From Sedimentimonas flavescens (GTDB taxonomy: Bacteria; Pseudomonadota; Alphaproteobacteria; Rhodobacterales; Rhodobacteraceae): a stretch of DNA of 64,000 bases. Made by a program: the position numbers and the translations under genes. Shown here one piece after another: positions 8,882-17,450 of this stretch (position 1 is its first letter; every line of letters begins with the position of its first letter). The notes under the pieces were generated by a model. That model saw only the letters and a program-made list of their open reading frames with translations, made no database searches and was not told the origin of the DNA. The stretch lies in NCBI RefSeq assembly GCF_019264375.1, contig NZ_JAHVAI010000007.1:62001-126000 (forward strand), written 5' to 3'.

Positions 8882-9765
8882 GCGGCCGTGCGCGCCAGCC
8901 AGTCGCGAAACGCCACCAAGGGCGGCGAGGGCGTCACATCGGCTGGCCAGACAAGGTAATAGGTGCCCACGCCCGAGACGATCTCTCCGGGCGTGCGAAC
9001 CAGCCTCCCCTCGTCGATCTCGGGCAGGGCCAGAAACTCGGGCAGAAGGGCGATGCCGACACCATGGGCTGCGGCCTGCATCATCGGCGCGAACTGGTCA
9101 AACATGATGCCCTGAGTATGCGGCGCCTCAAGCCCGTGATGGGCAAACCAGGCGCCCCAGGCATTCGGACGCGATTCCAGCTGCAACAGAGACTTGTCCA
9201 GCAGATCCTCGGGCCGCTGCATCGGGTTTCCGGCCAGATAGCCGGGCGAGCAGGTGGCGATGATACGCTCGTCAAACAGCGGCAGATGCTCGGCATCGGG
9301 CCAGGGGCGGTTACCGAAATGGATGGCGGCATCGAAGGTTTCCGAGGCGAAATCGAAGGGCCGCAGCCGGGTGCCAAGGTTCAGCGTCACGCCGGGGTTT
9401 TCGGCCAGGAACTGCCCCAGACGCGGCGCAAGCCAGCGCGTGCCGAAGGTGGGCAGGATCGCAAGGCTTAACACCCCGCCGCCCGGATTGGCGCGCAGCC
9501 CAAGGGACGCCCGCGCGATCAGCTCCAGCGCCTTGCGCACATCGCGCGCATAGGCCAGCGCGGGTTCGGTCGGCTTCAGCCGCCGCCCCTCGCGTCGAAA
9601 CAGTTGCACTCCAAGCTGTCCTTCGAGATTCTGCACCAGCCGGCTGACCGCGCCCTGCGTCAGACTCAGCTCGCGCGCAGCAGCCGCGGTCGAGCCAAGA
9701 CGGCAGACCGCCTCGAAGGCGGCCAGCAGCGAGACCGAGGGAATGTAGCGCCGCGGCAGCGTCAT
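8875..9765 (-). CDS. LysR-family regulator (probable regulator of gcdH)
   Basis: A 296-residue LysR-type regulator resembling the GcvA/AmpR group. The N-terminal winged helix spans residues 8-66 (LLAAFEAVCRLGSTAAAARE, LSLTQGAVSRLVQNLE). The effector domain follows (about 93-290), with the FASETFDAAIHFG stretch typical of this group. It is divergent from gcdH with a 92-nt gap, so it likely controls that gene and itself; the effector might be glutarate or glutaryl-CoA. The link to gcdH is inferred from position only. Confidence 0.85.
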   Translation of the reverse strand: MTLPRRYIPSVSLLAAFEAVCRLGSTAAAARELSLTQGAVSRLVQNLEGQLGVQLFRREGRRLKPTEPALAYARDVRKALELIARASLGLRANPGGGVLSLAILPTFGTRWLAPRLGQFLAENPGVTLNLGTRLRPFDFASETFDAAIHFGNRPWPDAEHLPLFDERIIATCSPGYLAGNPMQRPEDLLDKSLLQLESRPNAWGAWFAHHGLEAPHTQGIMFDQFAPMMQAAAHGVGIALLPEFLALPEIDEGRLVRTPGEIVSGVGTYYLVWPADVTPSPPLVAFRDWLARTAAQ

Positions 9766-9857
9766 GTATGTGTCCTATGCATATATTATGGCGATTATAA
9801 CGGTGGAATACGGGTTTAAACAGGCCCATAAAGCATCAAACGCCAAGGAGGACCCCG
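9766..9857. promoter_or_regulatory. divergent lysR/gcdH promoter region
   Basis: A 92-base region noticeably richer in A+T than its flanks. A TATG-N9-CATA inverted repeat (9767-9783) has the layout of a LysR box next to the regulator start. CCAAGGAGG just before the gcdH ATG is a strong Shine-Dalgarno. No clean -35/-10 pair was identified. The operator assignment is a guess from layout. Confidence 0.4.
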
Positions 9858-11066
9858 ATGGCTCTGAAACCGAAAGATGCCCCCGATCTCGCTCGCTTCG
9901 ACTGGGAAGACCCCTTCCGTCTCGATCTGCAACTGAACGAGGAAGAGCGGATGCTGCGCGATGCGGCCCGCGCCTATGCCCAGGAAAAGCTGCAACCGCG
10001 CGTGATCGCGGCCTATCGCAATGAAGAAACCGATCCGGCGATCTTCCGCGAAATGGGTGAGATGGGCCTTCTGGGCGTGACCGTCCCCGAGGAGTACGGC
10101 GGGCTTGGCGCCTCTTACGTGGCTTACGGCCTTGTTGCGCGCGAAATCGAGCGCGTCGATTCGGGCTATCGCTCGATGATGTCGGTTCAAAGCTCGCTCG
10201 TGATGTATCCGATCTATGCCTATGGCAGCGAAGAGCAGCGCATGAAGTATCTGCCCAAGCTCGCCTCGGGTGAATACATCGGCTGCTTCGGCCTGACCGA
10301 GCCCGATGCCGGTTCGGACCCGGCTGGCATGAAGACCACCGCCAAGAAGACGGCGAATGGTTATGTGCTCAACGGCACCAAGATGTGGATCTCGAACGCG
10401 CCCTTCGCCGATGTCTTCGTCGTCTGGGCCAAGTCGGATGCGCATGGCGGCAAGATCCGTGGTTTCGTGCTCGATAAGGGCATGAAGGGTCTCTCGGCAC
10501 CGAAGATCGCAGGCAAGCTCTCACTGCGGGCTTCGGTGACCGGCGAGATCGTGATGGACAACGTGGAAGTTGGCGAAGACGCGCTGCTGCCGAATGTCGA
10601 GGGGCTCAAGGGTCCGTTCGGCTGCCTCAACCGCGCCCGCTACGGCATCGCCTGGGGTGTGATGGGCTCGGCCGAGTTCTGTATGCACGCCGCGCGCCAG
10701 TATGGCCTCGACCGCAAGCAGTTCAACAAGCCGCTGGCACAGACCCAGATCTTCCAGCTCAAGCTTGCCAACATGCTGACCGAAATCAGCCTCGGCCTGC
10801 AGGCTTGCCTGCGCGTCGGTCGCCTGCTGGACGAAGCCAATGCCGCGCCCGAGATGATCTCGGTTATCAAGCGCAACAACTGCGGCAAGGCGCTGGAGAT
10901 CGCGCGTCACGCCCGCGACATGCACGGCGGCAACGGCATCTCGGAAGAGTTCCAGGTTATCCGCCACATGGTGAACCTGGAGACGGTGAACACCTATGAA
11001 GGCACGCATGACGTCCACGCCCTGATCCTGGGCCGCGCCGTCACCGGACTGCAAGCCTTCTACTGA
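9858..11066 (+). CDS. gcdH: glutaryl-CoA dehydrogenase
   Basis: An FAD enzyme that oxidises and decarboxylates glutaryl-CoA to crotonyl-CoA in lysine, hydroxylysine and tryptophan breakdown. All 402 residues align well by eye with human [15 protein letters not shown] carries Arg105, the residue that in GCDH binds the glutaryl carboxylate. [13 protein letters not shown] and [11 protein letters not shown] form the flavin/substrate pocket. [18 protein letters not shown] carries the catalytic base Glu381. These features separate it from general acyl-CoA dehydrogenases. It has a strong AAGGAGG ribosome binding site, a divergent LysR gene upstream and an intrinsic terminator downstream. Confidence 0.96.
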   Translation: MALKPKDAPDLARFDWEDPFRLDLQLNEEERMLRDAARAYAQEKLQPRVIAAYRNEETDPAIFREMGEMGLLGVTVPEEYGGLGASYVAYGLVAREIERVDSGYRSMMSVQSSLVMYPIYAYGSEEQRMKYLPKLASGEYIGCFGLTEPDAGSDPAGMKTTAKKTANGYVLNGTKMWISNAPFADVFVVWAKSDAHGGKIRGFVLDKGMKGLSAPKIAGKLSLRASVTGEIVMDNVEVGEDALLPNVEGLKGPFGCLNRARYGIAWGVMGSAEFCMHAARQYGLDRKQFNKPLAQTQIFQLKLANMLTEISLGLQACLRVGRLLDEANAAPEMISVIKRNNCGKALEIARHARDMHGGNGISEEFQVIRHMVNLETVNTYEGTHDVHALILGRAVTGLQAFY

Positions 11067-11089
11067 GGCATATCGCCGGAAACCTTTGA

Positions 11090-11117
11090 CCCGCGCCCTT
11101 ACCCGGCGCGGGTTTTT
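11090..11117 (+). terminator. intrinsic terminator after gcdH
   Basis: An 8-bp GC stem CCCGCGCC/GGCGCGGG with a 7-base loop (CTTACCC) is followed directly by five T residues. It ends gcdH transcription on the + strand. Its T-tract touches the stop codon of the convergent yihY-like gene. Confidence 0.9.
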
Positions 11118-11980
11118 CATTGCGCAGGCTTGCGCCGGGCCTGTCGCCGCGCGGCCAGCTCCGCATTCAGCGCGGCGCCTAGAAGCACCGAAAATGCGCT
11201 GAGATAGAGCCACATCAACAGCGCAATCACCGCCCCGATCGAGCCATAGACTCTGTTGTAGCTGCCGAAGTTGGCCAGGTAATAGGTCAGCCCGAGCGAC
11301 GCGACACCCCAAACAAACGTCGCCAGCACCGCTCCCACCGTCAGGATCGGATCGCGATGCCCCTCGGTATTCGGCCCGTAGCGGTAAAGAATCCCCAAGG
11401 CGGTCAGCATCAGCAGAAGCATCGCGCCCCAGGGCAGACCCGACAGCATCCAGGCGGTCGCGTCATGGAAGGGCAGGAAATTGACCGCGACCGGCACGAT
11501 GACAATCGTCGCCATCGCCACCAGCATGACGCCCACCAGCGCCAGCGTCATGATATAGCCGATCAGGAAGTTCCACAGCGTGTTACGCGGCTTGGTCGCG
11601 TGGATCACGTTCAGCCCCTGCACCAGCGCCCCCACCCCGGCCCGCGCCGAGAACAGCGCGAAGGCCACCGACAGCACGGTTCCCCAGCCAAGCGCCGCAC
11701 GCGGGCCGACCATCAGCGCCATGATCTGATCGTTCAGGATGGCAAAAGCCTCGGGCGGGATGAAATCATCCGCCACCTGCAGGTAGGACTGGATGATGCC
11801 GGGATCGGCAAAGGCGCTCCAGATCGCGATGGTGGCCGAGATCCCCGGAAACACCGCCAACATGGCGTAAAAGGCGACCCCGGCAGAAATCAGGCCGATG
11901 TTCGTGTCGAACATCCGTCCCACGAAGCTTAGCGCGAATTTGGTGACTGCCTGCACTCGGCCCCCCGTTTTGCCCACCAT
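11117..11980 (-). CDS. YihY/UPF0761 (BrkB-like) family membrane protein
   Basis: A 287-residue integral membrane protein with about six transmembrane segments. The family signature GLISAGVAFYAMLAVFPGIS is near the N-terminus, followed by NFLIGYIMTLALVGVMLVAM, the PNTEGHRDPILTVGAVLAT segment, and FGSYNRVYGSIGAVIALLMW near the end. Family members were once annotated as ribonuclease BN, which is wrong; their real role is unknown. I chose the ATG starting MVGKTGGRVQ, which leaves a short basic N-terminus. It is divergent from the MauG-like gene (75 nt between starts). Confidence 0.85.
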   Translation of the reverse strand: MVGKTGGRVQAVTKFALSFVGRMFDTNIGLISAGVAFYAMLAVFPGISATIAIWSAFADPGIIQSYLQVADDFIPPEAFAILNDQIMALMVGPRAALGWGTVLSVAFALFSARAGVGALVQGLNVIHATKPRNTLWNFLIGYIMTLALVGVMLVAMATIVIVPVAVNFLPFHDATAWMLSGLPWGAMLLLMLTALGILYRYGPNTEGHRDPILTVGAVLATFVWGVASLGLTYYLANFGSYNRVYGSIGAVIALLMWLYLSAFSVLLGAALNAELAARRQARRKPAQ

Positions 11981-12055
11981 CGCGCAGGACGCCACCAAGC
12001 GCAACTTGCGGCAAGGTTGGCTCTGTGCTCTGTTAGCGCGAACATGGAGGGGATC

Positions 12056-13381
12056 ATGCGAGGGCGGACTTGGGCATGGCTTGGTGCAGCGTTGCTTGCG
12101 GCAACGACGGCGGCGGCGCAAGAATCGCCGCGTGCCGTGACGGATGCCGATTACGCCCCGGTGAACCGCGCCGAGGCCGAGTTGGGGCAGTTGCTGTTTT
12201 TCGACCCTATTCTGGCAGGAAACCGCAATATCTCTTGCGCAACGTGTCACCACCCGCGCTTTGCGACCTCCGACGGTCTTAGCCTTGGCTTGGGCGAGGG
12301 CGCCATTGGGCTCGGGCCAGATCGCCACGTGACCGACACGAACATCCCCGAGCAGCACATTCCCCGCAATTCGCCCGCGCTCTTCAACCTGGGCGCCGCC
12401 GAGTTCACCCGCCTTTTCCATGATGGCCGGATCGAGGCCGACCCGAGCCGACCGACGGGCCTGCGCACCCCGATGGAGGATGAGATGGTGACGGGCTTCG
12501 TCTCGATCCTATCGGCGCAGACGATGTTCCCGGTGCTGTCGCCCGATGAAATGGCCGGGCACTATAGCGAGAATGAGATCGCCAAGGCCGTGCGCTCGGG
12601 CCGGATCACCGGAGAAGGCGGAGCGTGGGATCGGATCGCGGCGCGCGTGGCGGCAATTCCGGCGTATCAAGCCAGATTCGAGTCCGTTTATCCCGATATT
12701 GCCGCAGGCCGTGCGCTCGAGTTCACCGATATTTCGAACGCCATTGCCTCCTTCGTCGCGTTCGAGTGGCGATCGGACACGAGCCCCTTCGATGCCGCCC
12801 TGCGCGGTGAGACCCCGCTGTCACCCGAGGCTACGGCCGGGGCCGAATTGTTCTACGGAGCCGCGGGCTGCGCCGAGTGCCACAGCGGACCCTTCCTGAC
12901 AGATCACCAGTTCCACGCCATGGCCGCCCCGCAGCTTGGCCCCGGCAAGGCCGAACGCTTCGAGTCCCATTCGCGCGATGAGGGCCGTGCCCGCGTCACC
13001 AACAGGGCTGAAGACCGTTTTGCCTTCCGCACCCCCTCGCTGCGCAACGTGGCCCGCACCGGCCCTTGGGGCCATGCGGGCGGGCATCGCGATCTTGCAT
13101 CCTTCGTCACCGACCATGCCGCCCGCGCCGAGGGACTGGCGCGCTACCAATCGCAGGCCGTGCTGCCCGAGCTGTCGGTGAGCAAGTACGTTTGGGCGAT
13201 CTTGGATGACGCCGCCGCTCGGGCCGAAATCGCGGCCGCAGCTGGCCCGGGCATCGCCCTAAGCGCCGATGAGGTCAGCGCCATCGTCGCCTTTCTGGAA
13301 AGCCTGACCGACCCGGACGCAATCGCCGGACGCCTCGGCATTCCTGAAAGCGTGCCAAGCGGGCTGCCGGTGGAGCGTTAA
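12056..13381 (+). CDS. dihaem cytochrome c peroxidase / MauG-like protein
   Basis: An exported 441-residue dihaem protein of the bacterial CcP/MauG superfamily. It has a signal peptide (about residues 1-21, cut after AAA), an N-terminal haem site C61-A-T-C64-H65 and a C-terminal site C272-A-E-C275-H276. The family block RTPSLRNVARTGPWGHAGG (325-343) usually reads GPYxHDG. At the position where CcPs have an axial Met and MauG a Tyr (14 residues after His340), this protein appears to have His354 (VTDH), by hand alignment. A GGAGG lies 5 nt before the ATG. It is convergent with an FG-GAP/ASPIC protein, sharing the TTAA that holds both stops. It could be a peroxidase or a protein-modifying oxidase. 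Confidence 0.85.
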   Translation: MRGRTWAWLGAALLAATTAAAQESPRAVTDADYAPVNRAEAELGQLLFFDPILAGNRNISCATCHHPRFATSDGLSLGLGEGAIGLGPDRHVTDTNIPEQHIPRNSPALFNLGAAEFTRLFHDGRIEADPSRPTGLRTPMEDEMVTGFVSILSAQTMFPVLSPDEMAGHYSENEIAKAVRSGRITGEGGAWDRIAARVAAIPAYQARFESVYPDIAAGRALEFTDISNAIASFVAFEWRSDTSPFDAALRGETPLSPEATAGAELFYGAAGCAECHSGPFLTDHQFHAMAAPQLGPGKAERFESHSRDEGRARVTNRAEDRFAFRTPSLRNVARTGPWGHAGGHRDLASFVTDHAARAEGLARYQSQAVLPELSVSKYVWAILDDAAARAEIAAAAGPGIALSADEVSAIVAFLESLTDPDAIAGRLGIPESVPSGLPVER

Positions 13382-14871
13382 GGCGCCTTGGCGATCTGCG
13401 TGCAGCCGTTGATCTCGACCGGCTGCCACTCGCTGACGGAGCCATCGGGCCAGATCACGCGCACCTCCGCCTCATGCGCGCTCCCCAGACCGAAATGCAG
13501 CGGCACGGCCGCGCCGCCCGCATGGCCACCGCCGACCGTGACCTCTTGCACCTGCACCTTCCCGTTCGCGCGCAGCTCGACCCACGACCCCACCGCGCGG
13601 CGGTTGGATCTGGTTAAAATAGGCTCTATTTCAGCCCAATTTGAGTCACTCTTGGTTGCGTTGCGCCATAGCTCCATCGGCGCGCGGCGGTTCATCACCA
13701 CCAGATCCAGCCGCCCGTCCAGGTTCAGATCCGCCATCGCCGCGCCACGGGATCGCTCGGCCGTGGCGATCCCGGCCTTGTCGGCATATTCGGCAAACGT
13801 GCCATCAGGCTGCTGGATCAGCAGGTTGTTCGGATCGTGGATCGCATTCGACGGCATCTGATCGACATTGCCCTTGGCGATGAACAGATCCGCGTCACCA
13901 TCATTGTCCACATCGCCGAACTCGGCGTGCCACCCGGTCGAGGGGCGCCCGTCATCGCCCAGAAACGGGCGCTGCGCATAGGTGCCAAGCGCATAGGGCG
14001 CATTTTCGAAGCTGGCCCCGCGATTGATCTGCAAAAGCTGGTCGCCCATTGAAGTCATCATGACCTCGGGCAAGCCGTCACCAGTGATATCCCGGCTGGC
14101 GATTCCCATCCCCCAAAGCGAGATTTGCGGCCAGCCCTCACGCTCACGCAGGGGATTGAGGCGGAACATCTGCTCATAGCCGCCGCGCACGTAGTAGTGC
14201 CGGTCGTTCGAGATGCGCAGCTCGCGTTCCCCGTTCCGCTGCCAATCGGTGATAAGGGCGGAAAGCGCGCAGTATCCCGGTGAGATCGTCTCTGTTTCAG
14301 CAAGATTTCGCGGATTCAGGCGAACAAGCAGGCTGTCGTCGCAGGCCTCGAACGGGCCTTCTGGATCGCGGCGATCCACGTAATTGCCAAAGAACAGCGT
14401 CGGCCAGTCGCGCCCTTCCTCCCAGGTCGCGGTGAACGAGGTCGTCCAATCGTCGCTGACGGGCAGGCCCCAGGTCGCGGTCGCGTCCGTGAAACGGCAG
14501 TCGCCTTCCCCGCGCAAGAGGACATTCGCCCCCACGCGCAGCACTGCCAGATCCAGATTGCCGTCGCTGTCGATATCAAGCGGATAGGCACCGATCACGT
14601 GGGTCAGTTCGGGGATCGCGCCAAGATCGAAGCGCAGCGCGCCCCCAGTTTCGGAGCGGTTGACAAAGAGATGCGCGGCCCCCTCGCCCCCGGCCGCGAA
14701 AAGTTCTGGCCGCGCATCGCCATTGCAATCGAAAACCGCGACACCGCCGCCGACGAAATGCTCCCACCCGCCGGAATAGACATGGGCAAGCGGCAAACCC
14801 GCCGCATCATCATCAAAAACAGGCTCTGCACTGGCAGGAAATGCGATCAGAACCACGAGAGCCCATCTCAT
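13378..14871 (-). CDS. exported FG-GAP/ASPIC-UnbV (CRTAC1-type) repeat protein
   Basis: A 497-residue exported beta-propeller protein. It has a short signal peptide (MRWALVVLIAFPASA) and calcium-type DxDxDG loops in FG-GAP repeats: DCNGDARPELF, DIDSDGNLDLAVL, DITGDGLPEVMM, DVDNDGDADLFIA and DLNLDGRLDLVVM. The C-terminal ASPIC/UnbV domain (about 425-490) contains VGSWVELRANGK, VTVGGGHAGG and LHFGLGSAHEAEVRVIWPDG. Bacterial members have no settled function; the human relative CRTAC1 is extracellular. Its ATG overlaps the TGA of xylR (ATGA), so it is in the xylR transcript, and it is convergent with the dihaem protein. Trp-rich stretches (residues ~133-155) might be substrates for a MauG-like enzyme; that is speculative. 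Confidence 0.85.
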   Translation of the reverse strand: MRWALVVLIAFPASAEPVFDDDAAGLPLAHVYSGGWEHFVGGGVAVFDCNGDARPELFAAGGEGAAHLFVNRSETGGALRFDLGAIPELTHVIGAYPLDIDSDGNLDLAVLRVGANVLLRGEGDCRFTDATATWGLPVSDDWTTSFTATWEEGRDWPTLFFGNYVDRRDPEGPFEACDDSLLVRLNPRNLAETETISPGYCALSALITDWQRNGERELRISNDRHYYVRGGYEQMFRLNPLREREGWPQISLWGMGIASRDITGDGLPEVMMTSMGDQLLQINRGASFENAPYALGTYAQRPFLGDDGRPSTGWHAEFGDVDNDGDADLFIAKGNVDQMPSNAIHDPNNLLIQQPDGTFAEYADKAGIATAERSRGAAMADLNLDGRLDLVVMNRRAPMELWRNATKSDSNWAEIEPILTRSNRRAVGSWVELRANGKVQVQEVTVGGGHAGGAAVPLHFGLGSAHEAEVRVIWPDGSVSEWQPVEINGCTQIAKAP

Positions 14872-16151
14872 TGCGCGGCCATTTCCCGGCTGCTGCCCAG
14901 CAACCGCTCGGTCACATCATGCAGCGCGAGCGCGGCCGCCCCATGCGCCCAGAGAAGATCGCCCCAGGCATGGATCTCGATATTCGGAATGTCGCGCCCG
15001 GTATCGAGACTAAGCTCCTGCATCTCGGCCATCGTCTCCTTGGCGTAGAGATAATCGTAGCGCATCCGCTCGCCCGACAGGATGATCAGCTGCGGGTCGA
15101 ACAGGTTGACCACGTTCGACAGCCCAAGCGCGAGATACCTTCCTGCCCGCCGAAAGATCGAACGCGCCGCCGAATTGCCGCCCTTGGCATGGGCATAGAG
15201 GCTTTCGAGCAGCGTGGCGACTGACTGCGTTTCCTTGTGCGTCAGGTTCAGCGCCGTGCGCGCCTCGCGCACCAGCGCGTAATCGGCGACGTAAGCCTCA
15301 AGGCAGCCGCGCTGACCGCAGCGGCACAGCGCCCCGTCGAGCTGCACCTTGGTATGACCGAGCTCCATCCCCATCCCGCGCGCGCCGCGATAGATGCGAT
15401 GGTTGATCACGTAGCCCATGCCGACGCCATGCTCGATCGTGACCACCGCGAAGTCCGAAAGCGCGCGCCCGGCGCCGAACCACAGCTCGGCCAGCGTCAC
15501 CAGATTGGCGTCATTATCGACCACCACCGGCACGGCAAGGCGCGCGCGCAGCGCGGCGGCAAGGTCGATATGCCGCTCGGTCAGAACGGGGGACCAGTGA
15601 ACGATGCCTTTCTCGGAATCGACGAACCCCGGAACCCCCAGACCGAGGGCGCTGATCGTATGCGGCTCGACCCCGCCCTTGGCGCAGACCCGCGACAAAA
15701 GCTCGGCCGCGGCATCGAGCAGGGCGTCAAGCTCCATCGCGTCGGGTGTGCGTTCGATGGCCTCGCCCGCGATCAGGTTCCCCGCGAAGTCAACCAGAAC
15801 GGCGGTGTGTTCGCGATCGGAAAGCTTGATCCCCACCACATGACGCGTCCCGCCGCGAACACCCAGAGCCACCGCCGGACGCCCGCGCGAGCTTTCAGCG
15901 TCGCGCAGCGTCTGGACCTCTTCAAGAATACCCGTCTCGATCAGTTCCGAGGTGATGGTCGTGACCGAGGCCGGGCTGATTCCCAACTCTTTCGACAGCT
16001 GCACCCGCGCGATCTGGCCGACGGCGCGGACGCGCTCGAATATCTGCTGGCGCAGCGGGCGCGAAGGATCCGAGAGCGGGTCGATCAACGGCCCACAGCC
16101 TTTCTTGGGCTGCGCGGACTGAGGAATCGTTCGTATCTGCGCCATTTTCAT
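14868..16151 (-). CDS. xylR: ROK-family xylose repressor XylR
   Basis: An N-terminal winged helix (about residues 28-90; QIARVQLSKELGISPASVTT) is fused to a ROK sugar-kinase-like sensor domain (about 100-410). The ROK zinc motif CRCGQRGCLEAY is intact. VVVDNDANL and the EHGVGMGYVI phosphate loop are present. ROK repressors of this type bind D-xylose or xylulose. The gene is divergent from xylFHGBA, which supports the name. I start at the ATG beginning MKMAQIRT, which has GGA 5 nt upstream; an in-frame GTG three codons earlier is possible. Its stop overlaps the start of the CRTAC1-type gene. Confidence 0.88.
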   Translation of the reverse strand: MKMAQIRTIPQSAQPKKGCGPLIDPLSDPSRPLRQQIFERVRAVGQIARVQLSKELGISPASVTTITSELIETGILEEVQTLRDAESSRGRPAVALGVRGGTRHVVGIKLSDREHTAVLVDFAGNLIAGEAIERTPDAMELDALLDAAAELLSRVCAKGGVEPHTISALGLGVPGFVDSEKGIVHWSPVLTERHIDLAAALRARLAVPVVVDNDANLVTLAELWFGAGRALSDFAVVTIEHGVGMGYVINHRIYRGARGMGMELGHTKVQLDGALCRCGQRGCLEAYVADYALVREARTALNLTHKETQSVATLLESLYAHAKGGNSAARSIFRRAGRYLALGLSNVVNLFDPQLIILSGERMRYDYLYAKETMAEMQELSLDTGRDIPNIEIHAWGDLLWAHGAAALALHDVTERLLGSSREMAAQ

Positions 16152-16353
16152 TCGATCCACTAACTAAATACTGCGGATGCAGCCGGAATTTGCCTCATAA
16201 TATGCCGCATCGCAGCGCAAATCAGCAATGTTCTTACTCATTTCCAGTCTCTCCTGTTATTTTTATTTTGACAACTAAATTTATTATCGACATCCTTGAG
16301 TCCACGCTGGCGAATCTGCCGGGTGGGCCTTTGGGCCGATAAGGGAGGAAATA
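16152..16353. promoter_or_regulatory. divergent xylR/xylF control region with candidate XylR operators
   Basis: This gap is AT-rich compared with its flanks. The octamer AACTAAAT occurs twice, at 16162-16169 near the xylR start and at 16273-16280 upstream of xylF. The second copy is part of an imperfect palindrome ACTAAATTTATT (16274-16285; 10 of 12 positions symmetric). It abuts a perfect -35-like TTGACA (16268-16273). The -10 is not obvious (16290-16296 is a poor match). A strong AAGGGAGGAA lies before the xylF ATG. Operator calls come from layout and are not known XylR sites. Confidence 0.5.
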
Positions 16354-17373
16354 ATGCACAAGATTCTCGTGGCCGCCGTGGCGCTTTCGGCAGGCCTTTC
16401 AACCTCGGCATTCGCCGAGATGACCGTCGGTGTTTCCTGGTCGAACTTCCAGGAAGAGCGCTGGAAGACCGACGAAGCCGCGATCAAGGGCGCCCTCGAG
16501 GCGGCCGGCGCCAAGTATATTTCGGCCGATGCGCAATCGTCCTCGGCCAAGCAGCTTTCCGACATCGAGGCGCTGATGGCGCAGGGCGTGAATGCGCTGA
16601 TCGTTCTGGCGCAGGATACCGCCGCCATCGGCCCGGCCGTGCAGGCCGCCGCCGACGAGGGCATCCCGGTCATCGCCTATGACCGCCTGATCGAAGACCC
16701 GCGCGCCTTTTATCTGACCTTCGACAACGTCGAGGTTGGCCGGATGCAGGCCCGCGCCGTTCTGGAGGCCGCGCCCAAGGGCAATTACGTGATGATCAAG
16801 GGCTCGCCCACCGACCCGAACGCGGACTTCCTGCGCGGCGGTCAGCAAGAGGTGCTGCAAGCCGCGATCGACGCGGGCGACATCACCATCGTCGGCGAGG
16901 CCTATACCGATGGCTGGCTGCCGGCGAACGCGCAGCGCAACATGGAGCAGATCCTGACCGCGAACGACAACAAGGTCGATGCGGTCGTGGCCTCGAACGA
17001 CGGCACCGCCGGTGGCGCGGTGTCCGCACTGACCGCGCAGGGCATGGTCGTGCCGGTTTCGGGTCAGGATGGCGACCACGCCGCTCTGAACCGGGTGGCC
17101 AAGGGCACGCAGACCGTCTCGGTCTGGAAAGATGCACGCGAACTGGGCAAGGCCGCGGGCGAGATCGCCGTCGCGCTGGCCGGTGGTGCCGACATGAAGG
17201 CCGTCGACGGCGCGATGGAGTGGACCTCGCCTGCGGGCACCACCATGACCGCCAAGTTCCTCGCGCCCATGCCGATCACCAAGGACAACCTGTCCGCCGT
17301 GGTTGATGCCGGCTGGATCGCCAAGGACGCGCTCTGCCAGGGCGTCTCGGGCGGCCCCGCCCCCTGCAACTGA
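16354..17373 (+). CDS. xylF: D-xylose ABC transporter substrate-binding protein
   Basis: Periplasmic binding protein of a CUT2-type sugar importer. It has a signal peptide ([21 protein letters not shown]) and a type I periplasmic-binding fold. The XylF-like blocks are [57 protein letters not shown] and [21 protein letters not shown] ribosome binding site AAGGGAGGAA lies 3 nt before the ATG. It is first in xylFHGBA, and a strong hairpin follows it before xylH, consistent with extra production of the binding protein relative to the permease. Confidence 0.95.
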   Translation: MHKILVAAVALSAGLSTSAFAEMTVGVSWSNFQEERWKTDEAAIKGALEAAGAKYISADAQSSSAKQLSDIEALMAQGVNALIVLAQDTAAIGPAVQAAADEGIPVIAYDRLIEDPRAFYLTFDNVEVGRMQARAVLEAAPKGNYVMIKGSPTDPNADFLRGGQQEVLQAAIDAGDITIVGEAYTDGWLPANAQRNMEQILTANDNKVDAVVASNDGTAGGAVSALTAQGMVVPVSGQDGDHAALNRVAKGTQTVSVWKDARELGKAAGEIAVALAGGADMKAVDGAMEWTSPAGTTMTAKFLAPMPITKDNLSAVVDAGWIAKDALCQGVSGGPAPCN

Positions 17374-17381
17374 TTTGAACC

Positions 17382-17401
17382 GGGGCGCCACAGGGCGCCC
17401 C
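17382..17401 (+). promoter_or_regulatory. intercistronic hairpin xylF-xylH
   Basis: A perfect 8-bp stem GGGGCGCC/GGCGCCCC closes a 4-base loop (ACAG), starting 8 nt after the xylF stop. No T-run follows, so it is more likely an mRNA stabiliser or partial attenuator than a full terminator. Such elements commonly raise the level of the binding protein over the permease. Confidence 0.65.
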
Positions 17402-17450
17402 CCTTCATAACGGCTGCGCCATGACGCGGCCCTCTCCACGGAACAAATCC

